Shown here one piece after another: positions 11,201 to 23,410 of a stretch of 64,000 nucleotides of DNA. Each line of letters starts with the position of its first letter. Positions within the stretch are counted from its first letter, which is position 1. The DNA lies in NCBI GenBank assembly GCA_018873225.1, contig JAEILZ010000005.1:1798001-1862000 (forward strand). The letters run 5' to 3'. Origin of the DNA: [Phialemoniopsis] sp. UDSM-2020. Lineage: Eukaryota > Ascomycota > Sordariomycetes > Thyridiales > Thyridiaceae. The notes under the pieces are model-generated. The model made no database searches, had not been told where the DNA came from, and worked only from the letters and a program-made list of their open reading frames with translations. The position numbers and the translations under genes are program-made.

Positions 11201-14200
11201 GAGATAATTGTCAACCATCATAGATGGACTAACAGTGTCCTCGCTGAACCATACCATACCACAACGAGAAACAGTGGCAAGGGTTGCGTATTTGAGGTTC
11301 TCGACTTCAAACATGACACGGACGTTTGGCGGCAGGTTGAGACGCTCACCATTAGGCAAGGTCAGCAGTTTGTTGTCATCAAGGACACTGTTTAAGTTCT
11401 CAACCCATTCGGGATCGACGTCACCATCGAAAACAATCCAGTGTCGTTTGGAATCCTCGCCACGGAGATTGTCGACAATCTTGCGGAGGATGCTGGTAAA
11501 GAGACCATCTGTCCACTCACGGGTAGTAGAGTCGAGGTTACCGTAGAGTGCTTCCTTGGACATGACCTTGGAGTCGATAACATGGTTCACACCCTCAACA
11601 CCCTCAACTTGTTGCAGCGCGTCAAGGAGAAGTCTCCAGGCAGCAGATTTACCCGTTCCAGAATTACCAACCATCATCACACCATGGTGAATCTTTTGGA
11701 TCTGGTAGAGTTGGAGAATCTTGGTCAACCAAGTGTCTGTGACCACGAGCTGCCGCTCGCTCGCCAGTTTGCGGATGGCGTCCTCCAGCTGGCGTAGGTT
11801 GGCTGGCACATAGTGGATACCAGGGAAGCAGATCTCTTCGATGCCGGACATGATTTCGACATCAGACTTGATGAGCTTGGGCGCCAGTGTCTCTCGGATA
11901 CTCTGCACGATGATCTCGGGCTCAACGACCTCCCCAGCGCCGATTTGGCCTTCGCTATCGGCGACACGAGCACGCTTGAGGCCACCAGAGCTGACCAACA
12001 CGCTCTTGAGGGCACGCAGACCGAAATCGTAATGGGCTTGCTTCGACAATTTGCCCGCGCACTGGTCGAAGAACGGAACGGTCTGCTTGGACAACTGCTT
12101 GGCCTGGTTGAAACCTTGCGAGTACAACATGACTTCCGCAATGAGCTCCTTGTCAGGCTTGGACATGGCTACGCTGCGGAACAACTTCTTCAAGTTGTCG
12201 GGAAGGTTGGAACGGCCGGCATAGCCGGGGTTCATGGTAATGAAGATACCGGTGTTGGCGTTGACCCTGAGCTGTCGGTTAACTAGCTCGATTTGTGCCT
12301 TCTCATCTTCTGCGCCCTGTTTCAGACCGAGCTGGATGTTCTGAATCTGTTGTGATACAGCAGAAAGAATGCGCTCCTCCAGACGATTGAACTCATCGAA
12401 ACAACCCCAAGCACCGACCTGGCAAATACCAAGGAAGATACGACCCATAGCTTGGAAGTCAAAGGTGTCATCACAGCAGAAGACCAAAGTGAATCTTCCA
12501 AGCTGAACACCAAGCGCTTTAACAGACTCCGTCTTACCAGTACCAGCGGGACCATAGGGTGAACCTCCGAGACGCTGGCACAAGGCCTGGGTAAGAGTAA
12601 GGAAGCAACGATCAGTCAATGGCGTCCTGACCAGACGGTCAGGCACACCCAGATATTCGAAGCCATAATTGAGCTTAGCGTTGGCCATCTTGATGTGCAG
12701 ACGCTGTAGGAAATCGCCTTCGGGGGTGTAGACATAGCGCATCTGCAATTGCCACAAGTAGTGTGTAGGTGAGGTAGCATTGGCCTTGATGAGCTTCTCG
12801 ATCACGTCTCTCTGGTGGACACATTCGGTGATCAGCTGCTCGCACGTCTTGCGCATCAGGACCTCGAGGTCACCAAGCACGGTATCAGCCAGCAGGCGGA
12901 GCACTTGGACTTCGCGGTCAAACAGAGACTGCAATGTGTTGCCACCAGCCGCGAGGGACTGGTCAACCGAAGTCGTCCATACGACCTGCGTTGCAAGAAC
13001 GATAATTTGACTAGGGAACGTAGTCATGAACTCGTTGAGAGCAGCCTGATCAATGGTCTCGCTGGAGAAAATGGGGGCATACTTCTCAACAGCTTCGGCA
13101 AGCAGCTCAGCAAGGGTAGCTTTCATTCCATTTTCCAGGAGAGCAAGCCAGTCGTTGATACGCGGTGTCTTGGCAAGAGAAATTTCCTTCTTCAGAGGCA
13201 CGACCTCGCCCTCCTTCGATGTGAATCCGGAAATGATAGTCTCGTCGTCCATAACGAGACCGGACACACCAGCAAACATCTTCTTGAAGTGCTTTGCGAT
13301 ACGCAGGGTGTCGTTGCTGTTGCCGATCATCTCTAGAAGATCTTCGTCACCAACGAAGTAGAAGCGAGGGAACGACACACGCTCCTTCTCGAGGTACTCG
13401 CCGAGAGCCTTCTGGATCTTGTTGAGCAAGTCGTCAAGACGCTCGAGAGATTTCTGGATATTGGGGATGTTGAGTACATCCAGAACATATGGCTGCTTGT
13501 ATACCTTCTTCATGACAGCCATAAACTCGCTGTTGATGTTTTGGAATCTCGACGATTCGATGGGAAGGAGATGTTTGATATCGGCATTGCCGGTGAAGAC
13601 ACCCTCTAGGTAGACCCATTGCCGCTGCACATCGATCCAGACATCGAAGAGAACATGCACACGGTTGAGCTTGTCCTCCCATGAAGCGGCTTCTTCTTCA
13701 AACTCTTTGTAATAAGGAGAGTGCTTCATGGCTTGCAGCGAGTTTGTGTTCTCGCTGCACTTGGTGAAGAGGTCATCCCAGCCACGGATGAGACGGCATT
13801 TGTTCTGATAATTGACAAGCTCAAGGTTGTAGCCGGTCCAAGTCTCCCGGACCTGCTTCAAGAATTCCTCGAGCGCCATCTCTCCTTGCGCTTGTGCAAT
13901 GATATCCTTGATGATGGCCTCGGTCGCCACCAGGTTCAGGTCCCAGACATCTCCAAGGGTCATGGCCATGGGCGAGTAACGCTTGCCGGGCTTGATTTGC
14001 TTGTAGATTTTCGTCCAGTGGCGATCTCGCACAGCCTCGGACTTGAGATCACCCAGCAGCGAGTTCACCTTCATGTAGGAGCGCAGAATGTTCTGGATAT
14101 GCTCAAACGCAGCATATTGGCGCATACGGCTGGGCATCTCCTTGGTCATCTTGATGAGGTTGTCGATGGAAGACCTGATCTTACGCGGCTGGACACTGTT

Positions 14201-17200
14201 CCACAGGATGTCACGTAGCTCGTTTAGGCTCTTCCAGATGAGTGACAGAGAGGCCCAGACAGACTTGAAGTCATGGACTTCTTCAAGGATGACACTCAAG
14301 GAGCCATCGACACTGGCAGGCAGATCAAGAGCTTCCTTGGCCTTTGCGACCATGGCAGACTCCTCTTGGAGCTGTGTGATGCGAGACTCGAAGGATGACA
14401 GAGTAGCAGAGGCCTCATCTGGAGGAATGGTCCCGGAAACCGGCTTCTCTTCATTCCATTGGTTTGCGATCTCGGTAATCTTGTCGACTACCACCTTGTC
14501 CTCGGCGATGATCTTCGCCCGGAGGCCATCACTCTGGTCGGAGACAATCTTGGACTTGCGTCCCAATATGTCATTAAGCGAGTCCCACATTCCGTCGACT
14601 TGCTCGGCGTGTAGCCAGTCATTGGGGAACTGGTATCGTTGCCTCACAAGCGTAGACTCGCCCTGCCTGAAGGTTTCGACTTCGGGAGCCCAAAGCTTGA
14701 CTTGGCGCTGGCAGCTCTGCACAATCGTGATAAATTGGACAGCGTGCGCAGTGGAGCTAGTCTCCAGAGTAGACATCTCGAGATCTTTACGAGCTTTCTC
14801 AATCTCGGCATAAACATCCCGCATGCGGTTGCCGAGTCTGCTGGCAAACTTGATGAGGATATCATGCTGCCACTGATCATACTTGGCGTTGACCTTGGTC
14901 TGGACCTGGTCATAGTCGATAGTGATGTGGCCAAATGAACGGCTGACTTCGGTGGTGTCGAAGGTTTGCCTTGTCTTTCGAATTTCTTGCAGCAGCTGGA
15001 GCCAACGGGCCAGCTGATCACCCAGAATCTCGTACACCTGCTCGGACTGCAGGTCCCACAGAGACTGGAATTGCAGCCACTTGTCGACATAGCCGTTTAC
15101 CTCCTGCAGCTTCTTCTCGATGGATGTATGGACGCGCGAAAGCATCTGGGTGCATTCGCTGGGGAGATCGTTGAAGCGGGGCTCATCTTGCACGGTGGTG
15201 CTCAGGCTCATCTGGTATCTTGAGGCTTTGATTTTCCTGAGATTGCAGACGATGCCCAGCCACTCATGCAGCTGCAAAAACCAGCTGGCTCGCGCGAACT
15301 CCATAGGAGGGTCTAGATAGATGACCTGATTCCGCATGGTGATTTCGTGAACGAGGCGCTTCATAACAGGGATGTCGGACTTGGCATCCGGAGCGTCACC
15401 AGAGATCTTCCGCCGTTCAGTGTTGGTCTGCTCAGGAGCGTCGTTCTCGAAAGCCTCAATCCAAGCTTGGATGGCACGTTGGAGACGGGACAGCAGCGTG
15501 TCCTTGATCTGCTGGTTCATCGCCTGCACCCAGAATCCAAGGTTGACGTATTGCTCGAGGTTGAGCTGGTCAACAGCCATCTGAATAGTTTCTAGTCGTG
15601 ACTCAAAGGCGGCCATCTCATATGGGCAGGTGCCAAGCTCAATGAGTGCCTTCTGGATCGTTGCGTGAATCGACGCCAAGGTGATTGTCTTGGCTTGGAG
15701 CACTGAAACAGAGGCGGCGAATTCGCGAACAAATAGGACATGTTTGCTCTCACTGCCCTTCGGGAATGGACGCTCAGCTGAACCATTGGCGAAGAGGCCC
15801 GGAGTTTTGAAATGCAGCTCGTAGGTGTTGACGAATGACTCCCACTTGAGTGGGATTCCCTTTGCAATCAGAGAATAGACCTCATTGCGATGTCCACTGA
15901 GCAAGATGGACACGTCCGACATCTCGGAAATTTGCCGATTTGTCTGGATGAATGTGCGGACGCTCTCCATAAGGCTGACGGCGAAGGGATAAACGCGCTT
16001 CGCTTCCTTCGACACAGTGTTTATATTGTGTGGTACATTGTAGTTCAGCGTCACGAGGTTCCGTGTCTCCTTGAACAGGGCAATAACCTGGGGATCGAAG
16101 TTGACGGCAAGCTCCAGGGCGTTTCCGGCAGATCGGATCTTGAGAATGGTGAAGAGCGGACCAGAGATCGAAATCTTCTTCCGCTGCACATCATGCAACC
16201 AGGCTTCAAAGATCGGTCGGGTGTCCAATTTCTTACGGAACAGGTTTCCCTCGCTCTTGAGCTTCTGCCCTTCAGCATGAAGATCCCAGTCTGCACCGAG
16301 TACAGCCTCCACCTTCTTCATGTACCCATCAAGCTGGCGTTCGATCATGCGCGCCCAGATGATGGCTCCGGAAACTGGTGGCAGATCACGCAGCTGAGCC
16401 ATAGCATGCGCCTCGGAATGGCCATACTGCTGCTTGAATCGCTCGTGCAGCGCGTTGATCGCCTGCTTGACATTGTCGATAAGCTGCGTCTGGTACTCGG
16501 CAATGGCACCGCGAATCTTGGGTCGAACAAAAAGCGCGTTAAATTTAGAGAAGACGCGGAACATCTCGTTGGCGTTCTTGGCGGTGGCTAGACGGTCTCT
16601 GAGCCGAGCAATGATGGAGTTCTCTACACGCGAGGTCCGTTCATTGTAGGTGTTCTCAGCCTTGACCCATTTCGCCGTACCCTCAGGGGAAACGTCTAAG
16701 AGGTCAACATTTCTCAAAGCCTCCCAAGCCTGCTTGACTTCTTCGATGGCGTCCACATCGCCCATCTCCTCGACGACCGCGACGCCGTTGGGAGCCGTGC
16801 CCTCGGCGCTACCGTTCTCGGATGCCTTGGGGCCCAGGACATTGATGATTGTGCGCTGCAGCTGCTCGTGGTTGTTCCGGAAAGCGGAGACGTACTTCAA
16901 GCGGGACTGGAGATCTACATGCCTCGGAGCAATTTTGATAGGGATGAACTTTTCGTTACGTCGCCTCGTGACTTCTCGGGCAACGTTTGTGAAGTCCTTG
17001 ACTGATTCATCCCAGGCAGTGAAGGCCTTACCAGCCTGCGCAATGATGTTGCGGAACTCCTCGTAGTCAAGCTCAACAAGCTCGGTACCGGGGAGCAGGC
17101 GATGCATTACCTCGTCCAGGTCTCCCGAGATGGCTTCCACAAAAGGCAGAGCGCGCTTGATGGGGTAAGGGCAGATCCTCAGCTTCTTGTTCAGATGGCT

Positions 17201-18446
17201 GAAGATTTGCGCGACAGCCTCCTGAGCCTTGGGCAACGATGTTGCAGATAGAAGCTCATCGAGAGGGAAATCTCGCATGAGCTGGTTGTACTTCTGCACT
17301 TTGTCCATGGCCTCCTTCAGTCCTGTATCGGCCGAGAAACTGACCGTGGCCTGAAAGCGCTTTGCGTGCTTGAGGATCTCGAGCGTCAACAGCACACCGT
17401 CGCCTCGCAGTTGCGCCTCGATGCCTTCCAAGGCAGACTCCATGGATAGCCAGAAATTGATCTCCTGCGTCGCAGTGCCTGTTGCCGGGTCTCTCGTCAT
17501 CTTTGTGATAACCTGGATAGATTTGATCCAGTTGTTTACGGTTGCCTGCAAGTTGTTCAAGAAGCTGCTGTCCTGGACCAGAGCGGCGGGGATCATCTCG
17601 ATGCTGGGGCGGATGTTGCGAGCGGCTGCTTCGTCGAGGGCATTCTGGACGACGGGATTGAAGGGCAGCGAGACCTCGGGGATCTCCACGTTCTGCTGCA
17701 AATGAGACAAGCTCAGCTCGAGTTCTGTCCACCTCTTCTTGGTGACCGGTATGCCCGTCTTGGCATCGATATCCGCCCTGCCTCTTGCGCCGTTCACCAC
17801 CTGCTGACTCTTGGTGCTCGCATCGAAGTAAGGCGCAAGGCCATTGTGGAGGTAGAGTTGAAGAATTTCCCATGGTGAAGCAGAAGAGCCCTGCTCTCCT
17901 ACGGTAGAAGCCAAGTATGCCGGGCCTGGCAGATTGAGGAACTGGACCTGAAGGTTTATCGGAACGTTAGGATCGAGGGGTTGCGGGCGCTTCAGCAGAC
18001 CGAGAAAGGAGACGGTGGTAGCGGTCGAGGACATGTCGGGAGCAAGCGTGTAGCTGTACGCCTGGGGTTCTAGACAACAGCGCCAGTCAGTATCGAGAGA
18101 GCGACCAAGACGCGCTCACGGGCCCGAGCACAAGCTTTGTTCACTACTTACGAGAGTCGGCGGCGCCATTCTCTAGCTCTGGCGAGGAGGCCAAGTCTTT
18201 GCGGATGTATAGGAAGGGTTGGTTGTCGTTGGCAAAGCGATTACATCGTTGTATCGTGTCAGCTATGCGGTCCTTGGCGAGCAAGCTGCCGGGGACTTCC
18301 AGCTCGTCGGGCTTTGCGCCGAGAGCAGCTCCAAGCAAGACTACCAGATGGTCGACAACGCGCTGCGGGTCGATGGTGACGAAGGGGGATTCTCCAACAC
18401 CGTTGGGACCCGGACTCGTGGTCTGGGGGGATGCCACTACGTCCAT
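5244..18446 (-). CDS. DYN1: Cytoplasmic dynein heavy chain (ro-1/nudA type)
   Basis: Motor subunit of cytoplasmic dynein, which drives minus-end transport, nuclear migration and endosome motility along hyphal microtubules. Three exons: 18152-18446, 5774-18069 and 5244-5705. The introns are 82 bp (GTAAGT, joining ADS to [11 protein letters not shown]) and 68 bp (GTAAGT, joining FNDSD to YECSAF). The protein is 4,350 aa, close to other fungal heavy chains. The tail and linker fill about residues 1-1880. P-loops follow for AAA1 (GPAGTGKT, about 1937-1945; Walker B CFDEFNR), AAA2 (GNSGTGKS, about 2239), AAA3 (GPPGSGKT, about 2604; CDEINLP) and AAA4 (GVSGSGKT, about 2946; IMDEAN). The antiparallel coiled-coil stalk and microtubule-binding tip lie around 3200-3500, then AAA5, AAA6 and the C-terminal region. 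All four nucleotide sites look intact. The middle exon is open for 12.3 kb without an intron. Confidence 0.98.
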
Positions 18447-19690
18447 GGCGATCTATCTATTCGTAGTCGGGCATAGGTCGGGACGGGAGTCGTTTACTGT
18501 GCCGCCGTTTGCATTTCTAAAAGGGGGTATCTGCAAGTGCAATTAAAGGGGTTGTAGAGAATCTCGGCGACCACAAGTACAGTTTAAAAGTCGCTTCTGA
18601 ACAAAAGAGAATCAGAAAAGGGGGAAAGGAGTGCGTGATCCCGGGGTATCGAGTCGATTACTATCGGCGGTCCTTCAGGGAGAGAAGAAGGAGGTTTGGT
18701 GATGGTACATTTGATGTGTAGGAATAAGGCACTCAAAGTTGCTGCGTCACAGTGTTGGCCGGATTAATGGGGTCTCTCTCTTGTGTGTGCGTGTTGACTT
18801 TCGGGCCAGCCAATTTGCGCTGTCAGTCCCCAGTCGGACGCGATCAAACGAAACCCCTGTCGCGACGGCATGTGGTCTTCCCTGACCCTCCACTTTGGTT
18901 TATTTAGCAGTGGGCTCGTGGCCACCAAGCCAGCCAAACGCGCGAGCGGGAGGCTACCGAAGCGTCTCCACAGGGGAGCACCTAATAAAGCACCCTCCCT
19001 TTTCCATCCTTACCTGAGGCCATGTCATCATTGGCCAGCATCTGAATATGGAGGGGCTATGGGGACCTTTTTCGACCCTCTTTTAACATTTGGAGAATCC
19101 CATGTCAGTCCTTCAAAAGAACATCAAAAGCGTCCTACATCTGCATCTCTTTATGCGTGCCTACTTACAAGTAGTAGGTCTAGATGCCAGAGCGGGCGGA
19201 TTATCAGGTCAGGTCCATGGTTGGCGAGGACGACCGCCGGTTGATCTAGTAACCAAGACGTTGCGCGTGTCGTTCCGATTTCCGTTATCAACGGTTCGCC
19301 CAGTCTCTCACATGTGACGGGTCCAGCCTGATTTCATAAACATCACGTATCGCCTGTATTTTGTTTTCCTTCACAGAGGACGCTCAAGAACATATCCCCG
19401 GCCGTGAGATGTTGCTATAAACCAGCTAGTCAGCGACCAAAACTATTTGTTCGCGATAGCGTACCCTGATCTTCTCATAAACCGAATGTGCCCCCTTTTC
19501 CCCAAAGACCGATCTTTTGAACAAACCCGCCAACGCGCCTATGCACCCATTACATACCCATCGGACAAGAAAGTGTAGTTCAGCTTTACGAGATTCATCA
19601 TCATAATCGACGATCAAGCCTTGCCGTTTTCCGCGAGTGAATCCAAACCATGCAAATGCACCAATGTCACCGACATTGCCATGTCAAACA
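18447..19690. other. Intergenic: dynein promoter and FAR1-like gene 3' flank
   Basis: The 1.2 kb upstream of the dynein start contains no recognisable gene; short frames at 18870-19244 and 19090-19317 overlap and look random. The right part is expected to carry the 3' UTR of the gene whose stop lies at 19691. Confidence 0.5.
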
Positions 19691-21364
19691 CTAACTTGCC
19701 GCACTTGCGGTGGCACCCGGTCCTCCATCCCCGTCTCCGTCCTCGGCGAGCTTCTCTCGCTGTACCATGACCCGCTGATTGCAGATATCGATGAACATCT
19801 CGAATTTCTTGATCAGTTTATCTTTCTCACGCAATTTCTCTTTGAGGTCGTCAATCTCCTTCTTGCTTGTTTCTTTGAGCTTGTCGAAATCCTCCCGCGT
19901 CTTGGCTAGTTCACGACGAAGATCTGCACGAATGCGTTCCTCGGCAGTAGGATGGGGCTTGCTGTAGATAGCTGGCCTGTCTTCGGCGATGCCAGACTCG
20001 ACCTTAGTAGGGTTGCGGTTGATGGCAGCTCGGGCGTTATAGATATCGCGAGGCAATAGGGGGACGTGCGGGTGTTCGTTTTGGAGGATCTCCAGAGTCT
20101 GGGTCACGCCGATGCCTGATGGGCTTGTTAGTACAGGGCCTTTGCATTGTCTCGCACAAGAAAACGAACCTGAGTCTTTGAGAGCCTTGACGGCAGCGAC
20201 CATCTTGCTGTCAAGCTTTCTCGCGGCGGGGTGGTGGAGTGGGCTATCGCTGGGCCCATGATTGTGCTTGAGGTGCTGAGCATCAGGGCGATACCGAACC
20301 GTCCACTGAGTACGCTGCTCGATGGCAAAGAAGCCGAATTGACAGTCGCATTTCCGCGACGACGTTTTCCTCTTGCGCTGCTCTGGATCCACTCGTCTCG
20401 GTGGCTTTCCTCCTCGATCACACACGAACAAGACTTTCTTCAGGCCCGGCACCGTCTTCTTGGACCGCCCAATAACAACAGCATAGCCAACAGACGTGCA
20501 ATAGGCGAGTACATACTTGTGCACTGCCTCAAGAGTAGGAAAGCTGCCGCCCTCTGGCGGTGCAGACATCATGCGGCCCATGGGTTCACGAGGAACGAAA
20601 GGCGCGCCCTCGAGGATCTTGGGCTCTACTGAATGATCCTCGCCGTCAGCATCGTCAACTGCACTGTCAATCTCCATATCTCCATCGTGTCGGGCCTCTG
20701 CGACGGGGGCTGAGGGCTCTGGCTGCTGCGGAGGTGCCTGCTGCTGATGGACAGGTTGAACCTGCTGCACTTGTTGGACTTGTTGCACCTGTTGAACCTG
20801 CTGAGGCTGCGGAACCTGCGGTAGCTGTTGGACCTGCGGCAACTGCGGCTGGGGAGGTTGTTGGTGTTGATGCGGATGCGGATGCTGCTGTGCGTGTTGC
20901 TGGTGCTGTTGTAGAGCACTCTGTGACTGAGACTGCTGGGATTGCTGCTGACTCAAGATCTGGCTATCGCTCGGCGAGCCTTGATGGCTCATAGACTGGT
21001 GATTCAGCGATTGCAACTGGTATGCCAAGGGCTGGGTCGGCTGAGGCTGCATCTGGCGCGACGGACCAGGTCGTTGACGGGAGCCGGGCACCGGAGGAGC
21101 GATCTGCTGAGGAGGCTGTCTTGCGCCATTTTGGACGTTGCCAATGTTGGGCACGGGGGTCGGGGTAGGGCTCGAGTATAGATGTTGATGATAGCCTCCA
21201 GGCTGGGTCTGAGGCGAGGGATAGGCCTGTGGTTGATAGGGAGAGGCGTGTTGTGACAGACCTGGTGACGACTTGTTGGGCGGGTTTGAATGTGGTTGTG
21301 GTTGAGGAAAACGTCGAAAATTAGGGACGCCCAAGGGAAGGCCCGGATGAGGATTGGACGTCAT
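19691..21364 (-). CDS. Q-rich protein with FAR1/WRKY-GCM1-type zinc DNA-binding domain
   Basis: Probable nuclear DNA-binding protein. Two exons, 20170-21364 and 19691-20115, give 539 aa. The 54-bp intron (20116-20169, GTTCGT, TACTAAC branch point, CAG) is a multiple of three, so the frame stays open through it; splicing yields DSGIGVT. The ATG at 21364 (MTSNPHPGL) is preferred to the non-AUG extension upstream. The first 230 residues are low-complexity, rich in P/Q/S with repeated QQVQQVQ units, followed by an acidic stretch. The zinc domain spans about residues 285-375: a CDRGG cysteine, KCDCQFGFFAIE, an aromatic strand, then HLKHNH with paired histidines, as in FAR1-type domains of Mutator-like transposases and their regulatory descendants. 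A charged coiled coil (about 455-520) closes the protein. No transposase core is present, which suggests a domesticated DNA-binding domain. Targets are unknown. Confidence 0.85.
   Translation of the reverse strand: MTSNPHPGLPLGVPNFRRFPQPQPHSNPPNKSSPGLSQHASPYQPQAYPSPQTQPGGYHQHLYSSPTPTPVPNIGNVQNGARQPPQQIAPPVPGSRQRPGPSRQMQPQPTQPLAYQLQSLNHQSMSHQGSPSDSQILSQQQSQQSQSQSALQQHQQHAQQHPHPHQHQQPPQPQLPQVQQLPQVPQPQQVQQVQQVQQVQQVQPVHQQQAPPQQPEPSAPVAEARHDGDMEIDSAVDDADGEDHSVEPKILEGAPFVPREPMGRMMSAPPEGGSFPTLEAVHKYVLAYCTSVGYAVVIGRSKKTVPGLKKVLFVCDRGGKPPRRVDPEQRKRKTSSRKCDCQFGFFAIEQRTQWTVRYRPDAQHLKHNHGPSDSPLHHPAARKLDSKMVAAVKALKDSGSFSCARQCKGPVLTSPSGIGVTQTLEILQNEHPHVPLLPRDIYNARAAINRNPTKVESGIAEDRPAIYSKPHPTAEERIRADLRRELAKTREDFDKLKETSKKEIDDLKEKLREKDKLIKKFEMFIDICNQRVMVQREKLAEDGDGDGGPGATASAAS
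20735..20955 (-). repeat. Imperfect glutamine-codon repeat tract
   Basis: Within the FAR1-like gene, degenerate CAG/CAA-rich triplets (read on the minus strand) encode QQVQQVQQ, HQHQQPPQPQLPQVQQ and related runs. The units are interrupted and mixed in codon, so the tract is low-complexity coding sequence rather than a pure microsatellite. Confidence 0.7.
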
Positions 21365-23410
21365 GACGAAGTAAAAGAAGAGAAGAGAAGAATCGGATTT
21401 AGGACTCTCAAGAATCAAGAAATCATCAACAGCCAACAAGGACAAGGGCGAGAGAGCTACAATGACAAGCCTGGGTCTCGGCCCTCGCTGCCCTCTGGAG
21501 TCAGTGTGCCTGGGCGTGTAGATACAAGGATTGTGGAGGAGAAGGAGGAGGTGTATGGAGTGGAATCAGAGGTGTGTGCGAGAAGGAAAAGGTGGCGTAC
21601 GTGGATTGAAATCAAAGATGGAGTTTGGGCTTAGACGGGGGCAATTTGATGGGGGGAGGAGACTGAGCGAACAAGAGTGAGAAGAAAAAAACCGGTCTAG
21701 GCCAGCTGGGCGCCCAGGCCAGGTGGCAGTGTCAGCGAACAAGGGGTTGCGTCACTGATGAGGTTGAGCACTGTGTGCTGTAAGGCTACCGTGCCGCTAA
21801 AGACACAGTGGGTGAGCGTGTCTGAGAGTCTTAGAAAAATACGCTAAGCCCTCGTTAACCTTCCCTGTCGCGTCTGTTTGTCGCATCAGTGATTGATCTC
21901 TTCTAACCAGCTCAGCCAGAAGAGCTGACACCTCTCAATTTAGAAACACGATTAAACAAGCCGATCATAGCCTGTCTGAAGGAATCTCACTTGAATACTT
22001 AACTTTACCATACACCGTCCAAACTAGACATTGGGGTAATCCGATCGTAATTGCATAGTTTTGACTTTGTTTGACGGACATACTGCTAAGACTCATACCC
22101 GGCCAATTCATGGGTGACGGCACTTGTGTCCTTGGTCGTTCTGGTTGAATAGAGTATCTTCACACCAACGCGTGGGAAAGCTGAAGAAGACAACAGTACT
22201 TACGGCGTCGGCACATGTAGATACTTGTCGACCACACTTTTGCCTATCGGGACCTCGAATGGATACTTCTTTCTTTCCGCTCTTTGCCTCGTGCCGCTTG
22301 GCATGCTACCAAGTCAAGTTCAGCCCGGATCCATCCTGATCGATTCGAGGTTTCAGCCGGGATTCCAAGGCTACCTTCACCTTTATATAGATACATATCC
22401 TGCTACATGCTCAGAATGGCTCTCCCTGGCGGAGCCTATATCTCTGCTGCAAGATCTCGACATCCCCATTACTCGGCTTCGGGTGTTTTAGACCACTAGT
22501 CACCTACGTATGTCTGAGCCTGTTGTTTCAGGAACAAACTCGGGCGTGAACAACAACGCCACTTGATGAGAATCAATTAATGACACGTAATATCTCACTG
22601 GAGCTATCGTATGCCAAAACATCAAACACCAGGCATGCATCCTGGCAAGCAAACACTGCATCACACCTAAACAAGAGCATAACGGTCAGCCACCATGTCA
22701 AAAGACGTCAGCCCAGGTCTAGACCAATCCCTAGCTGTGAGATGGGTCTTCTGTGCTGTGACTAGGGGCAGGAGGGTTTTGGCATGCACAATGTCGGGTC
22801 CGGAAGCGTCACACCCAACCCCCGGACAGGCCTTGTTGGGGTGACCTTGCGTTACGGCTTGCTGCAGATTTGCAAGACGGTTGTTACCTAGGTAGTCAAC
22901 ACATCAGAGAGCAACAAATGGCCATGTCGGAATGGACAAGCCACCCGGTCGGGTAAGGGACCGATAGGTAGACTGCAGTTGCTTCATGTACTCCGTAGGC
23001 ATTTATATTCCAATCCTCCCTTTACCAGTTCCTTGAAAGAGCAGCCCGGCTGTAGGTTTTTTTTCTAATCAAGTTGGTGAGAGCCAGCCCATCTCAATGA
23101 TCTCTGGCTAATAAGCTCGCAAGTGTGGAACATCGATTCCACACTTTCAAAAGGCGTCAAGACTGAGCATCAATTCGTGCTGGGTCCACTCGATCCCGCT
23201 CAATACCAAAAGCAAAACCAAGAAGAATAAGAAACAAAAAAAAACACAAGCAGAAACCGGCGACAGGAATTCTGATTAGCCCGAGCGATCAATCCATCCG
23301 TCTCTTCCTAGCTCTGGCTCTCCCAGATCGTCCCCAGCTTGCATGACAGGCCAGCTCTCCAAACCCCTGTCTATTCAGCCAAATCTCGCTCCATCAATGC
23401 CGCCGTCAAC
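21365..23410. promoter_or_regulatory. Divergent intergenic region, 2 kb, between FAR1-like and 2EXR-like genes
   Basis: Both flanking genes start at the edges of this stretch, so it should carry two promoters. No gene is recognised; small frames at 22124-22765 look random. A perfect 10-bp hairpin lies at 23121-23146 and an A-rich run at 23229-23250, in front of the right-hand gene. Confidence 0.45.
23121..23146. repeat. Perfect 10-bp inverted repeat with 6-nt loop
   Basis: AAGTGTGGAA at 23121-23130 is followed after CATCGA by its exact reverse complement at 23137-23146. It sits 265-290 bp upstream of the ATG at 23411. It could be a dimeric-factor site, or a hairpin if it falls in the 5' UTR. 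Confidence 0.6.
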
